From: Pleionea sp. CnH1-48
Lineage (GTDB): Bacteria > Pseudomonadota > Gammaproteobacteria > Enterobacterales > Kangiellaceae
Length of the DNA stretch: 64,000 bases
Direction: 5' to 3'
NCBI RefSeq assembly: GCF_024124665.1
Contig: NZ_JAMXSB010000003.1
Coordinates: 434,001-498,000, forward strand
This document shows, one piece after another, positions 1 to 10,100 of the stretch. The position numbers were made by a program, and so were the translations under genes. Numbering within the stretch: position 1 is the stretch's first letter; every line of letters begins with the position of its first letter. Below the pieces are notes generated by a model, which saw nothing but the letters and a program-made list of their open reading frames with translations, did not search any database and was not told the origin of the DNA.

Positions 1-9
1 GTAAAACAG

Positions 10-1044
10 ATGAACCAGGACTCATTATTTGAAACCGTTGCTCTTAAAATCAATCGTTCAATAAAGTGCAAGCAAGTCGCTATTATGGTATTTGACGAAG
101 ATTGTATTCACATCAAAGCAATTACAGGAAAACCGATTCTGTCCCAACAACATTTGAATCATTGGAGCAGAGAGTTTAGTAAGGATCATCATAAGGCCAT
201 AAGTTCAGCTAAGATAAAGTCTATCTATCTTACTCCCCCCAATATGTGGCTGTCATTCTTTCCGATTGAAGAAAATAACAAGCTTTATGGCGTTATTCTT
301 ACCCTAACTCTGTCTGAACTCGCGGATGATGAAAAAATCTATACAACCAAGTCATTAGCCAATCAATTATCTACAGCCGTTAATTTATGGGAGGTTTTTT
401 CTCGAGAGAAGCAGATAGCAGCAACAAAGGAGCGCGAACGAATTGCTCACGACTTGCATGATGATGTTACACAATCTCTATTTTCGGCTCACTTGATGGC
501 GAAGAGCTTAGGAAAAGCATGGACAAAGTCACCAGAAAAAGCTCAAGAATATTTACACGAGCTGCAACAGCTGACGCAAAGTACCCTATCAGAGATGCGT
601 ACGCTACTACTGGAATTAAAACCCAAAACCTTATTGGATACCGATATTCATCATCTGATGCATGAGCTCGCCAAGGCACTAACTCAAAAAAGTGGCATTA
701 CAGTGGCACTTGATATACAGGAAGTTTATTCGCTTCCTGAGTCCGTACACTTAACATTCTATCGCGTAGCTCAAGAAGCCATGAACAATATTTATAAACA
801 CTCACAAGCAAACAGCATGAGCCTACAACTTGCGCACTCGAATAATAAGATTAAGCTAGTCATCATCGACAACGGCAAAGGCTTTGATTCGAAAAATATC
901 GCTGCATCATCACTAGGCTTTTCGATTATGCAGGACAGAGCCGATGCTATCGGAGGAAAAGTCACCATTCATTCCTCACCCGATGATGGCACAGAAGTTC
1001 ATTTCGTTTGGCCCACCAAGGAATCAGGAGCATCAATAATATGA
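10..1044 (+). CDS. NarL-family sensor histidine kinase, cytosolic
   Basis: This 344-residue kinase autophosphorylates on histidine and passes the phosphate to a NarL/LuxR response regulator. No membrane segment or signal peptide is visible, so it should sense in the cytosol. Residues 1-135 have a GAF-like pattern (inference). The HisKA_3 dimerisation helix reads ERERIAHDLHDDVTQSL with phospho-acceptor His147. A HATPase_c domain follows, with an N-box at about 254-264 (AQEAMNNIYKH) and a G1 box DNGKGFD at 287-293. The stop codon overlaps the start of the response regulator by four bases (ATGA), so the pair is translationally coupled and almost certainly cognate. The true start could lie upstream of the window edge, since only nine bases precede this ATG. 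The sensed signal is not visible. Confidence 0.9.
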   Translation: MNQDSLFETVALKINRSIKCKQVAIMVFDEDCIHIKAITGKPILSQQHLNHWSREFSKDHHKAISSAKIKSIYLTPPNMWLSFFPIEENNKLYGVILTLTLSELADDEKIYTTKSLANQLSTAVNLWEVFSREKQIAATKERERIAHDLHDDVTQSLFSAHLMAKSLGKAWTKSPEKAQEYLHELQQLTQSTLSEMRTLLLELKPKTLLDTDIHHLMHELAKALTQKSGITVALDIQEVYSLPESVHLTFYRVAQEAMNNIYKHSQANSMSLQLAHSNNKIKLVIIDNGKGFDSKNIAASSLGFSIMQDRADAIGGKVTIHSSPDDGTEVHFVWPTKESGASII

Positions 1045-1670
1045 ACGCCCCTATAAAAGTCGTGATCATTGACGATCATAATATTGTACGCCGAGGCTTA
1101 ATAACACTCATCAACTTAGAAGACGATATAGAAGTTGTTGCAGACTCTGATAATGGAGAAGAAGGACGCAGGCTTATTATGGAATATAAGCCCGATGTCA
1201 CCGTATTAGATCTTTCCATGCCGAAAGGCAGCGGCATCGATGTGATGAAAAAGCTTAAGCAACATCAGTCAACCACAAAGATAGTGGTATTAACCAGTAT
1301 TTCAGGATCAGATATCCTTTACTCTACTCTTGCTCTGGGAGCAAAGGGGTTGCTGTCAAAAGATATTGATGCGGATGAGCTGCTCACCATCATTAGAAAA
1401 GTACAAGCTGGCGGAGAATACATTCACCCATCCATATCCCATCAGCTAACCAATTTGCAGTCAGAACGCTTTACTCAGCAAGCACTTACACGACGAGAAT
1501 CTCAAGTTTTAGGGTTAATTGGCAAAGGTCTGACAAACCAGGCTATCTCAGACAACCTCACCATCAGTTTAAAAACCGTCAAAACTCATGTGAGCCACAT
1601 ATTGTCAAAGCTCGAGTTAAATGACAGAACACAACTGGCTATCTATGCCATAAAAAATGAAGTAGTTTGA
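1041..1670 (+). CDS. NarL/LuxR-type response regulator
   Basis: This is a 209-residue two-component output regulator. The receiver domain has the acidic pair Asp11-Asp12, phospho-acceptor Asp57 (TVLDLSMP) and the conserved Lys in LLSKD. The C-terminal LuxR-type helix-turn-helix runs from LTRRESQVL through TVKTHVSHILSKL. The reading frame is open further upstream to a TTG at 1008, but the ATG at 1041 puts the receiver strand VVIIDDHN at its normal place and gives the ATGA overlap with the kinase stop, so 1041 is chosen. It is expected to bind DNA when phosphorylated by the upstream kinase. Targets are unknown; the next gene and the dyad at 1722-1747 are candidates. Confidence 0.92.
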   Translation: MNAPIKVVIIDDHNIVRRGLITLINLEDDIEVVADSDNGEEGRRLIMEYKPDVTVLDLSMPKGSGIDVMKKLKQHQSTTKIVVLTSISGSDILYSTLALGAKGLLSKDIDADELLTIIRKVQAGGEYIHPSISHQLTNLQSERFTQQALTRRESQVLGLIGKGLTNQAISDNLTISLKTVKTHVSHILSKLELNDRTQLAIYAIKNEVV

Positions 1671-1721
1671 TCGATCTGTATTGATACATATTCAATAAAA
1701 TAAATATAAAAATCAGCCTTA

Positions 1722-1747
1722 GGTCTGATGTGAGCCCACATTAGACC
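1722..1747. promoter_or_regulatory. Inverted repeat between response regulator and next gene
   Basis: Arms GGTCTGATGTG (1722-1732) and CACATTAGACC (1737-1747) pair at 10 of 11 positions around a four-base AGCC loop. There is no T-tract after it, so it is a poor intrinsic terminator. It lies about 50 bases upstream of the 1796 start and could be an operator for the adjacent LuxR-type regulator or an mRNA hairpin. The repeat is seen directly; the role is inferred. Confidence 0.4.
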
Positions 1748-1795
1748 GCTTAATCTATCTCCAGAGTCGTTACACGTAAACCAATGGAGAAAACA

Positions 1796-2350
1796 ATGAA
1801 AACAACACTTATCTTTACCGCCTGCGCGCTTGCCGTATCTCTTGGCACAACAGCAAAAGAGTTTGAAAAGTCATCTACCATTAGCAAAAATGAGAACACC
1901 CAAATCCGAGAGGATATTGGCTTTCAACAAAAAGATGATATCGCTGGTATTAATGGTTATAAGGAGTTTAAGCCGGGAGCTATCGTTTCTGCCAATGTAC
2001 CGTCTAAAGGAGCAACTCAGATGCAAAGCATAAAGCGTAGAGGCTCAACTGATGCCTGGCTATCCTGGGTTTGGTCATGGGACTGGAAAGAATTTGGTTG
2101 GGATCACTCCGGCTCACATGTTAGCAGCTCCGATTTATGGGAAGGAAAAATATGGATTGATGGGTATCTAAAAATTACAACCGATGGTGGTTGGAGAGAA
2201 ACTTGTAACAATCATACTTCAGGCAACTATGCGCATTGTGGTACTCGCTTTTTTCAACTAATACCCAGAACCATCCGCGCCGAGTCTCGCCATTACTTCC
2301 ACAGTAGCGGTTATGTTGATCAAACATTCAATTCCAGTGATAACGCATAG
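1796..2350 (+). CDS. Exported protein of unknown function, Trp-rich centre
   Basis: I do not recognise this 184-residue protein. It begins with a Sec-type signal peptide (residues 1-20, MKTTLIFTACALAVSLGTTA) and continues as a polar, probably unstructured segment to about residue 70. A tryptophan-rich stretch (WLSWVWSWDWKEFGWD) and a part with two cysteines (ETCNNHT, AHCGTRF) follow; these could form a disulfide in the periplasm. An in-frame ATG at 1784 exists, but GGAG at 1786-1789 lies six bases before the ATG at 1796, so the second start is preferred. It is followed after 104 bases, including a perfect hairpin, by another exported protein on the same strand; the two may be a pair. Confidence 0.6.
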   Translation: MKTTLIFTACALAVSLGTTAKEFEKSSTISKNENTQIREDIGFQQKDDIAGINGYKEFKPGAIVSANVPSKGATQMQSIKRRGSTDAWLSWVWSWDWKEFGWDHSGSHVSSSDLWEGKIWIDGYLKITTDGGWRETCNNHTSGNYAHCGTRFFQLIPRTIRAESRHYFHSSGYVDQTFNSSDNA

Positions 2351-2406
2351 CCTTTGTTAACACAGTTAATGTTGTAACTTCATTTGTAAGAAAGTTATCT
2401 GCTAAC

Positions 2407-2430
2407 GGCTCTATCTTCGCAGATAGAGCC
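2407..2430 (+). promoter_or_regulatory. Perfect 10-bp intercistronic stem-loop
   Basis: GGCTCTATCT (2407-2416), loop TCGC and AGATAGAGCC (2421-2430) form a perfect ten-base-pair hairpin between two exported-protein genes. It is followed by AATATATC rather than a T-run, and a ribosome-binding site (AAGGAAG) follows about 10 bases later. It could set the relative expression of the two genes by partial termination or by protecting RNA ends (inference). Confidence 0.5.
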
Positions 2431-2454
2431 AATATATCTAAAGGAAGATAAACC

Positions 2455-3516
2455 GTGAGTTTATTAAAGTTTTATCAGAGTATTTCTACAGCCACATCAC
2501 CGGGTAAGCTTTTTGCAGCCTTTCTATTAGCAACATTGTCATTCAAAACTCATGCTCAAATGCGCACAACCGATGATACTCTGGCGCCCATAAAAGATGT
2601 CGTGAAACACTCTCAATTCTCTCCAAATGTCCGCATCGGGCCCGAATGGAAAAAGCCCAGAGGTGTGGGCATAGGCTTTTTAAAACCATCAGAACGCAAC
2701 ATAGTTCCAGAATACCGCTCTCAAACGACCGAAATAGTAGTTGAGCAGAACAAACTCTTTAACCCACTACTTATTTTGCACAGCAAGCAGCCAACGACAG
2801 TATTGATAACCGCCTTGCTTAACTATCAACAGACTTCCTTTACTCTGGACAATCGTGAGGGGCTGCTTCACGAAGTCACTATACAGCCCGGTGGTGACTA
2901 TGAAATCCCAATAAGCCTCAACATTAATCATTGCGGATATCATGATCTAATTATCGCAGCTTTTATTGATCCCTATAATAGCTCAATGGACAATCACTAT
3001 CGGGCCTCAAGAAGTGGACGCGTTGCAGGTCGACGTACCGTCATTCACAAACGAGGGTGTGACACCATCAACAACAATTTGCCAGCCACATTAAAAGGTT
3101 CACCAGTACCCAAAGATATTCGCCTGAACTTAAATGCTAACTTCGCAAAAGTCTCAATAGACGAACACCCCTCTCAACTCAACCAGCAGCTTTACACAGA
3201 TACATTATCATCAGGCAGTCCATATCAACTTCGCAGCTGGGTCTCAAATCTAAATGGTCGTTCAGCATCAGACTACGCACTGATGTTCTTTCACAACTAT
3301 CGTCAAATAAAGATCAAAAAACGGTCAGCGCTCAAGTTTCATTTACACCCTGATGAGGAGTTTACTAGCCTGCTTTCAACTGAAGAAGCATTGACTCAAG
3401 GCATACATCAATTACAAACGATTCATGTCTTTGATCCCTACCGCTCGATTCTAGAGGGAGAAGTACGCGCTGCATTTGTTTTTTCCTCTCCTCGAATTGC
3501 CATACAAGCACGATGA
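2455..3516 (+). CDS. Exported protein of unknown function
   Basis: This is a 353-residue protein with a GTG start preceded by AAGGAAGA. Residues 1-35 form a long, plausible signal peptide ending near FKTHAQ. The mature part is rich in beta-type segments. A Cys in INHCGYHDLII and another in HKRGCDTINNN flank a loop with GRVAGRRTVIH, which suggests a periplasmic disulfide-bonded fold. No catalytic motif or known family was recognised. It shares strand and spacing with the exported protein at 1796, so the two may be co-transcribed, possibly under the upstream two-component system. That link is inference only. Confidence 0.55.
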   Translation: MSLLKFYQSISTATSPGKLFAAFLLATLSFKTHAQMRTTDDTLAPIKDVVKHSQFSPNVRIGPEWKKPRGVGIGFLKPSERNIVPEYRSQTTEIVVEQNKLFNPLLILHSKQPTTVLITALLNYQQTSFTLDNREGLLHEVTIQPGGDYEIPISLNINHCGYHDLIIAAFIDPYNSSMDNHYRASRSGRVAGRRTVIHKRGCDTINNNLPATLKGSPVPKDIRLNLNANFAKVSIDEHPSQLNQQLYTDTLSSGSPYQLRSWVSNLNGRSASDYALMFFHNYRQIKIKKRSALKFHLHPDEEFTSLLSTEEALTQGIHQLQTIHVFDPYRSILEGEVRAAFVFSSPRIAIQAR

Positions 3517-3888
3517 AAATTTATTGGAGCAACAAACCAGTAATGATTGCTTAGTTCATGCAAAGGACTGTCACTAAAAATTCGATATTAAAGTGCTATC
3601 CAAATTTAATTCAAGTTAAGATATACCAATGACCATTAATAACAACTTCATCGGCGTAATCATAAAGGTAAAACGCCCTCTTAAGGCGCTATCGTAGTTT
3701 AGAGAATAAATTCGTCAGGCGAAATAAACTCGCCTTTAATAGAACTTACCGACATTAAGAAAATGTCTTCATTCCATCAAATTATAAGCTATATTCAATA
3801 AAGCTAACTTGAGTTTATGATATCTATGAGAAGGAATATCTTCTCTCCCACGAAAAGTTCGTAACCTATTGAGTTTATTAAATAAATT
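3517..3888. other. 372-bp intergenic stretch, no gene seen
   Basis: AT-rich DNA between an exported-protein gene and the MASE1 kinase, with no credible reading frame. The only structure is a weak hairpin, AGGCGA (3717-3722) pairing with TCGCCT (3730-3735) and followed by TTAAT, which might terminate the upstream transcript. The region before 3889 has no clear Shine-Dalgarno sequence. Confidence 0.5.
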
Positions 3889-6303
3889 ATGCAACCACCG
3901 GCTCATTCAAATGACTCCAAGGTAATAAAAGCTTTTACAATTCTCGGCGTAGCAGCGGCATACTACAGCCTCGCCTACTTAATACTGGAGTTGTCTCGAA
4001 CAGGAGGTTATATCAGCCCAATCTGGCCATCTGCCGGATTAGGTTTGGCAGCGGTCATTTTGGCAGGTCGCTATGCGGCTTTGGGGGCGGCTTTAGGAGC
4101 TTTTTTAGTAAACTTCAGCCTGGGTGCAATTTCTCAATACCCTTTTATCACTTGTGTTTTTATTGGTATCGGTGCGGGCTCACAGGCGCTATTTGGCCTT
4201 GCCTTACTCAATCAATATACCAACTTCGATAAAACGCTTATCAACGAAAAAGCCGTCGTTCAATTTATTATCTATGCGGGCTTACTCTCAGCAACGGTGA
4301 GTGCATCAGTTAGTTCTATGTCACTGTATGCCAGTGGCAACATGCAACTGGATGAAATTCCCAGAAGTTGGATGATTTGGTGGCTAGGAGATTGCTTTGG
4401 CATCATTGTCGCCACGCCGATGATATTGAGTTTGTTCTTAAAAAACACTCCTCAATGGAAAGACCGCTCACTCATTGTTAATACAGCATTCATTGTACTG
4501 CTCTCTGCAACCTCTATCATATTTCTGCTGGCTCGATCTCAAGAAACAGCCCGCCTGAATTACCTGATCGATCAAACCTATTACTCCATCAAAAACTCTA
4601 TCGACTATCATTTGAAAGCACATGTTAACTCGCTCTACGCATTAGCCCCCTTATTAAGCACTCATCAATCAACAGACATCGAAAACATAAGAGCTTTCAC
4701 TCTCAATACCATGAGAAGAACACCAGGACTTACGGCTATATCTTGGAACGATGTCGTTACTCATAAAGATTTGGAGTCTTATCTAAAAGATAAGCCCAAG
4801 GGCTTCATGATCTATGAGACAGCACAAGATGGAAGCAAACAACAAGTTAGCTCTAGAGATAAATATATTGTTGTTTCTTTTACAGAGCCCTATGAGCTCA
4901 ATAAAAGAGACATTGGCTTTGATATCTTAAGCGATAAAGTCCACAAGGAAGCAATTAAGAACACGATAAAAAGAGACACTGTAACGGCAAGCCAGAGAGT
5001 TCGACAGGTACAGGATAAAAAAGTTAGTTACGCGATAATACTATTTTTGCCACATCACACAGAAAATAAAATTGCAGGGTTTGTAACGGGAGTATTGAGA
5101 CTCGATAAATGGATACAAGATTCTGTCAGTGACTTTGACACAGACAATATCAACTTGAAACTTCTGGACCGTACTTATGACAACGAAATCTTATACAACA
5201 ACCATGCTATTAAAGAGAAAATTACTCAGCATGCAATAACAGACTCTACCCCGGATATGTGGTTGAGACAGGCTGTAATAGAGATAGGGGGACGGGTATT
5301 CGCTCTGCATGTGCAACCTTCAGAAGACTGGATCATTGAGCACAAAACACATCTAGCCTGGTTGCTATTGATTTTTTGTATGTCTTTGACGGTGATCATT
5401 GGTAGTCATATTTTAATTATCACAGGAAAACACCATACGATTAAGCAATTGTCAGAAACAAAGGAGAAAGCCAATCAAGCGCTAGAAAAAAGCAATAAAG
5501 AATTAGAGAGCACACTATCAGCTTTAAAAGTAGCCCAAACAAAACTCATCGAACAAGAAAAGTATGCCTCCTTAGGCCAATTAGTTTCTGGAGTAGCTCA
5601 TGAAATTAACACACCGATAGGAAGCAGCGTCACTGCCTCTTCCTTGGCCTGTGATAAGTTAAAGGAGTTTGAGAGAAAAATGGAAGCAGGCGATCTGAAA
5701 AAGAAAGATTTAGTTTACTTTCTTGAAGACTTAAAAGATGCACTAGAAATCGTATTAAAATCCAACAGCCGATCCGCAGATATAGTAAGAAATTTTAAAC
5801 AGATAACAGCCGACCAACAAAACGAAAAGCGCAGAGTGTTCAAACTTAAAGAACATATCGAGTGCATACTTTCATCTGTTGATGTAAAGCTTAAAAATGA
5901 CAACCATAAAATCACTTTAAAAATGGACGAAATCGAACTGGACAGTTATCCAGGAGCCTTTACATCCATTTTCACTCACTTAACAATGAACTCACTGCTT
6001 CACGGATTCGAAAATAAAACAGGAGGTAATATTTATATCAGTGTCACCTTCGATGACAAGCTTTTACATGTCTATTACTCAGACGACGGTAACGGCATGA
6101 TTGATGGAAGCACACAAAAACTCTTTGAACCCTTCTATACTACCAAGCGAGGCACTGGCGCCCCAGGGCTTGGCGGCACAACTATCTTTAATGCCGTCAC
6201 CCACGTTCTTGGTGGCAACATCGTTTGCCGCAGCGAACAGAGTGAAGGCATTGAGTTTCACATGACGTTCCCGGTGCCTAGTGAGAGTATTATCATTGTT
6301 TGA
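3889..6303 (+). CDS. MASE1-CHASE membrane sensor histidine kinase
   Basis: This is an 804-residue membrane histidine kinase. The N-terminus is a multi-helix MASE1-type sensor (for example PIWPSAGLGLAAVILAGRYA near residues 44-63). An extracytoplasmic CHASE-like domain follows (about 225-440), with the segments SIDYHLKAHVNSLYAL and SFTEPYELNKRDIGFD. A further membrane helix lies near 480-505, then a coiled coil (QALEKSNKELESTLSALK). The phospho-acceptor helix GVAHEINTPIG contains His571. The ATPase domain shows TMNSLLHGFENK, DDGNGMI and GLGG. There is no receiver domain and no adjacent regulator, so this is an orphan kinase. MASE1 and CHASE domains are known in sensors for small molecules; the ligand cannot be read from sequence. 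Confidence 0.88.
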   Translation: MQPPAHSNDSKVIKAFTILGVAAAYYSLAYLILELSRTGGYISPIWPSAGLGLAAVILAGRYAALGAALGAFLVNFSLGAISQYPFITCVFIGIGAGSQALFGLALLNQYTNFDKTLINEKAVVQFIIYAGLLSATVSASVSSMSLYASGNMQLDEIPRSWMIWWLGDCFGIIVATPMILSLFLKNTPQWKDRSLIVNTAFIVLLSATSIIFLLARSQETARLNYLIDQTYYSIKNSIDYHLKAHVNSLYALAPLLSTHQSTDIENIRAFTLNTMRRTPGLTAISWNDVVTHKDLESYLKDKPKGFMIYETAQDGSKQQVSSRDKYIVVSFTEPYELNKRDIGFDILSDKVHKEAIKNTIKRDTVTASQRVRQVQDKKVSYAIILFLPHHTENKIAGFVTGVLRLDKWIQDSVSDFDTDNINLKLLDRTYDNEILYNNHAIKEKITQHAITDSTPDMWLRQAVIEIGGRVFALHVQPSEDWIIEHKTHLAWLLLIFCMSLTVIIGSHILIITGKHHTIKQLSETKEKANQALEKSNKELESTLSALKVAQTKLIEQEKYASLGQLVSGVAHEINTPIGSSVTASSLACDKLKEFERKMEAGDLKKKDLVYFLEDLKDALEIVLKSNSRSADIVRNFKQITADQQNEKRRVFKLKEHIECILSSVDVKLKNDNHKITLKMDEIELDSYPGAFTSIFTHLTMNSLLHGFENKTGGNIYISVTFDDKLLHVYYSDDGNGMIDGSTQKLFEPFYTTKRGTGAPGLGGTTIFNAVTHVLGGNIVCRSEQSEGIEFHMTFPVPSESIIIV

Positions 6304-6371
6304 GTAATTTGCATTTTTAAGAAACTAACCACTACTTTAAAAGTCAATACACTTAGTCAGAGAAAAAACTG

Positions 6372-6388
6372 CTGAAGAAGCTCTTCAG
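6372..6388. terminator. Weak hairpin between convergent genes
   Basis: CTGAAGA, loop AGC, TCTTCAG forms a seven-base-pair stem between the ends of the MASE1 kinase (plus) and the small membrane protein gene (minus). On the plus strand it is followed by TCTACTTT, so it could be a weak terminator for the kinase. Confidence 0.35.
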
Positions 6389-6429
6389 TCTACTTTAGGC
6401 AATATGCGCTACTCAAAATAGTAAAAGTT

Positions 6430-7116
6430 TTATTTTGCACGCAACCTTTTCAGTTCATAAAACAAATCACTTTTCAACTTATCTTCAAATTCATCAAGCT
6501 CAATGTTAGGTTCTCTTGGCATAAAGGCTTTCTTCAAATCGTTATTTTGGTAGTCAAACTTTGATACTAAATAGCCCCTTACATTGCCAAGTATCTTTGC
6601 ACCAACCCCTTTGTCGTTTAGATCTGCGTTTACAAGACTAAAGTTATGTAGCTCTCCTTTATCTGATACTTGAAAGAAATTGCAAGTAGATGAAAGTTCA
6701 CGTTCTTTGTATAAATCTTTCGCACTCCTATAATCAGGAGTAGCCAGCCCCAAGAGTAACTGCTCAGCTTCGGAATGCTCTAGATATCTAGTACTCACTC
6801 CTAGTCCTGATATATATGTAATTACTTTAGCCTCATCATTACCTATAACGAGCAAGAGATAAACTAGTCCTAAATCAGATACCTCTTTCATAGCAAAATA
6901 GCTAGATGACTTATTGCTCTCTTTTAGCTCACTTATAACTTTTTCGACTTCATGAAGCCTGCCATATAGAGCACTGATACATAATTGCTTTGTATAAGCG
7001 ACATTAAAGAACTTTCTATACAACTCATCATCTGAACTTCTTAATAAAAAAACCATGAGTGCCGTTGTGAGTAGCACTGTAACAATTATTTTACTGTGTT
7101 CTTTCAATAACATCAT
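6430..7116 (-). CDS. Candidate immunity protein of the RHS toxin, membrane-anchored
   Basis: This is a protein of about 228 residues of no recognised family. It has one N-terminal membrane segment (IIVTVLLTTALMVFLL) and then a soluble, mostly helical domain with few conserved-looking motifs. Its start lies inside the 3' end of the giant RHS gene: the ATG at 7116 is 23 bases before the RHS stop codon is complete, and an earlier TTG at 7128 is also in frame. An overlapping small gene directly downstream of a variable RHS tip is the usual position of an immunity gene in polymorphic toxin systems. The membrane anchor suggests it meets the toxin at the inner membrane. Position is seen; function is inferred. 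Confidence 0.65.
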   Translation of the reverse strand: MMLLKEHSKIIVTVLLTTALMVFLLRSSDDELYRKFFNVAYTKQLCISALYGRLHEVEKVISELKESNKSSSYFAMKEVSDLGLVYLLLVIGNDEAKVITYISGLGVSTRYLEHSEAEQLLLGLATPDYRSAKDLYKERELSSTCNFFQVSDKGELHNFSLVNADLNDKGVGAKILGNVRGYLVSKFDYQNNDLKKAFMPREPNIELDEFEDKLKSDLFYELKRLRAK

Positions 7117-10100
7117 TAAAGCTGTCAACTCTAGGCCCTCCTATGCTGTATTGTACTCGTACTATTTTAGAACGGTGCTCTCGTCGAATTTGATTAGTAT
7201 ATCTAGTAGCATGAACTTCCAGGCCATTCTCACCACGCACTGAATCACCGATAACCGGCGCATCGTTGAAATAGGAAGAAAATTGCCATGCATGATAAAG
7301 CTCATGAGCAAGAACATACTTTGGATTAAACGAAGTAGAAACCTTATTCCCAGCTCTATTTTCAAAAACAACAGGGGACTTTATTGAGTTAGGGTTAAAG
7401 GCAATAGTTGAACCTTCCCAGCTAAAATCAGTCCAATATCTTTGTGGAATAGCACTAGCTCCACTGCTCTCAAAAATATTGATTTTAGTTCCACTTTTAG
7501 CTAACTCAGTCAATAACTTGTTGCCATACTTTCTGGTTTTAATGCTATTGAGATAACTCTTGACTTTTTGGCTAAACCCTTTTGAACCACTAGTGTTGTA
7601 CTTAAGTGACAAATCACTAGATAGTTTAATTTCTCCTTGAACAACTCCATACTTCTTAATGCTTGCATCATAGTGCTCAACAATATCTTGATCTGACTCA
7701 AAATGTCCTCCCACTGCACCTCTTGAATGACGGGAAAATAAATCTCTACTACTACTACTTAACCAAGATTGTATACCATCAGCGATAGATCCGCTAATCA
7801 CACCATTAAACTTACTGATAGGATTATATAAACTCATAGCCCCCTGAGAAATCGCAGCTCGTGCACCGCCATATTTAAATGCAGTTACAATACCTTCTGC
7901 CATCTGAACGTAAGAATATATTTCATACAAGGTAAATAGCCACTGAACATACTGGTAGGCTCTATAAGCTTTTAATACAGCGACAACAACCGCCTGCCAA
8001 AAATATCCACTCGGATCCGTTGCATTGAGTGGATTATTTAACACATAAGAATAGCGGTTAAAGTTCTGCATATTTTCCGCAACTTGAATAAAAGGATCAG
8101 CAGAGAGGAAACGACCTAATCTGGGATCATAAACGCGCCCGTTCATGTGAATTAGACCAGCTTCGTCAATATGTTCATGTCCTGTGTAACCACGACGGAA
8201 ATGCTCTCTGGCAAATTGACTGGCGGAATCCACATTAGCGAACCCAGCGACTATAAAGCCAGAGGTGTCACGGCGCTGCCCCCAAGGGTCATAGCTAAAC
8301 TTCTGAACAATCTCACCATCCAAATTTGTGATTGCATCAATGGAGCCCAAGTGATCTTTATGCAAGAACTCCATGGTTCTCTCTTCATTGGCTGCCAAAT
8401 AGGTCTCTAACACCATCCCATCCAGGTGTCTTAAGCTCTTAATAAAAACACCATTTTCCGAAATAAACTCAACATTTCCTACATAGAGAGTGTCTGTTGT
8501 TTTGCCATTTTTATCTATATCGCTGCGCTTAAAGCGTTTACCGGATGAATCATAGTGGTAATAAATAGCATGGTTTTTCGTGGTCTTTATATAAGTTGGC
8601 TTATCTAATGTGTTGTAGTGAATGGTCTCTCGTCCTCCACCACTAACCATATTGCCATTAGCATCGTAACAGAACGAATCATTACCCGCCTTTGTGACTG
8701 CATGAGGCCCTGCAACAATGGCTCCACACTGCTCACCGTAAGCATAAGTTCCAATACCTGTTTTAGTGCGAATGTTGCCAAGATGGTCATAAGAAACCGA
8801 ACTATCCATAGTGTTCCCACTGACCGTTAACTTCCACGAAGTCACTCGATTAACATTATCATAATCAAAAGACTCTTCCATACCGGCTAATAAATCATGA
8901 CGATACTCTAGATTTCCGACACTATCGAAGTCGTAATCCAACATTTGTACCGAGCCGCTGCCGCTTCCACTATCAGTATAAATAGATGTAAGAGTGGCAT
9001 CGTAAGGATCGTACGCTTGAGCGGTTACCAGCCCATTACCATTTCGATAACGAGTTACTTTCTGATTCGCATCAGTACTAAGCAACTCCCAAATCTTAAC
9101 AGATGACCTAACATCAGTTTTACTTACAAGTACGTTTTCATGATACTCAAAGCGAATACCTGACTTAGCAGAACCAGCATCATAGCTTTCTAATAACTTG
9201 AATTCGTTGTCATGAACATTGTCGATGTAATGAGCGAGGCCATTTGAGTAGGTCATCTTCTCACGGTAGACCTGTGACATAATATTGTAGAAAAACTCTT
9301 TCTTAATATTATTTTTCTTGTCATCAATTAATGATGCCAAACCTACCCCATTGTTTTTTGAGTCATAGGTCCAAACATTATGTTGATCAAGAGTTTCGTC
9401 TGCATAGGTAGCTTTGTGTTCAACTTTCCGTCCAATCCCATCATAACGAATATGAGTTTCCTGCCCTTTGTTATCTCTTTGCCAAGTCAGCTCTCCCAAA
9501 GCATTATAACGATAACTAATAGTTCCTTTATCAGGGTCTTGTAGTTGCACTTTGCGACCTAGATGATCACTCTTAATAATGGTTTGTATGTTGCCAGTTC
9601 CACCCGATATATCACTATGCTCTCGCAGCGCTAAGCGCAAACTTCCTAAAGCGTCATACTTGTAACTGATAGTATGACCGTTCGCATCAGTCACCAAAAC
9701 GAGCTCACCGATAACATTCGTTTTCTTGGTTGTTGTTTTGAGCAAAGGATTTGTTATGGAACTAGAAAGGTCATCGTAACTACTTTTCCAGACAGAACCA
9801 TCAGGCTTAACATTAGTCGTCACTCGACTATGTTTATCATATTGATAGAAACTGTATCCTTTAGGAACCGAGTTTACGTCAATATTTTCTGGCGCATCAT
9901 TAAGCTCCCCAGAAAAGAAAGGGATCGATTCTAAAATCACTCGCCCCAGAAAATCATAACGCTTAGTTGAGTGGCTCCATTTAATCGTTGCTCCAGAGTC
10001 ATTATCAGCTAATACTTGCTGAGAAACCTTCACTTCACGCCCTAGCTCGTCAAAATAAGCTATCGAATCTAATCCTCGAGATAAGTTAACTTCTTCCTTA

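Noticed and set aside
1008-1040. TTG start of the response regulator
   Set aside because: Eleven extra residues before the receiver domain are not typical and the ATGA junction at 1041 is a better start.
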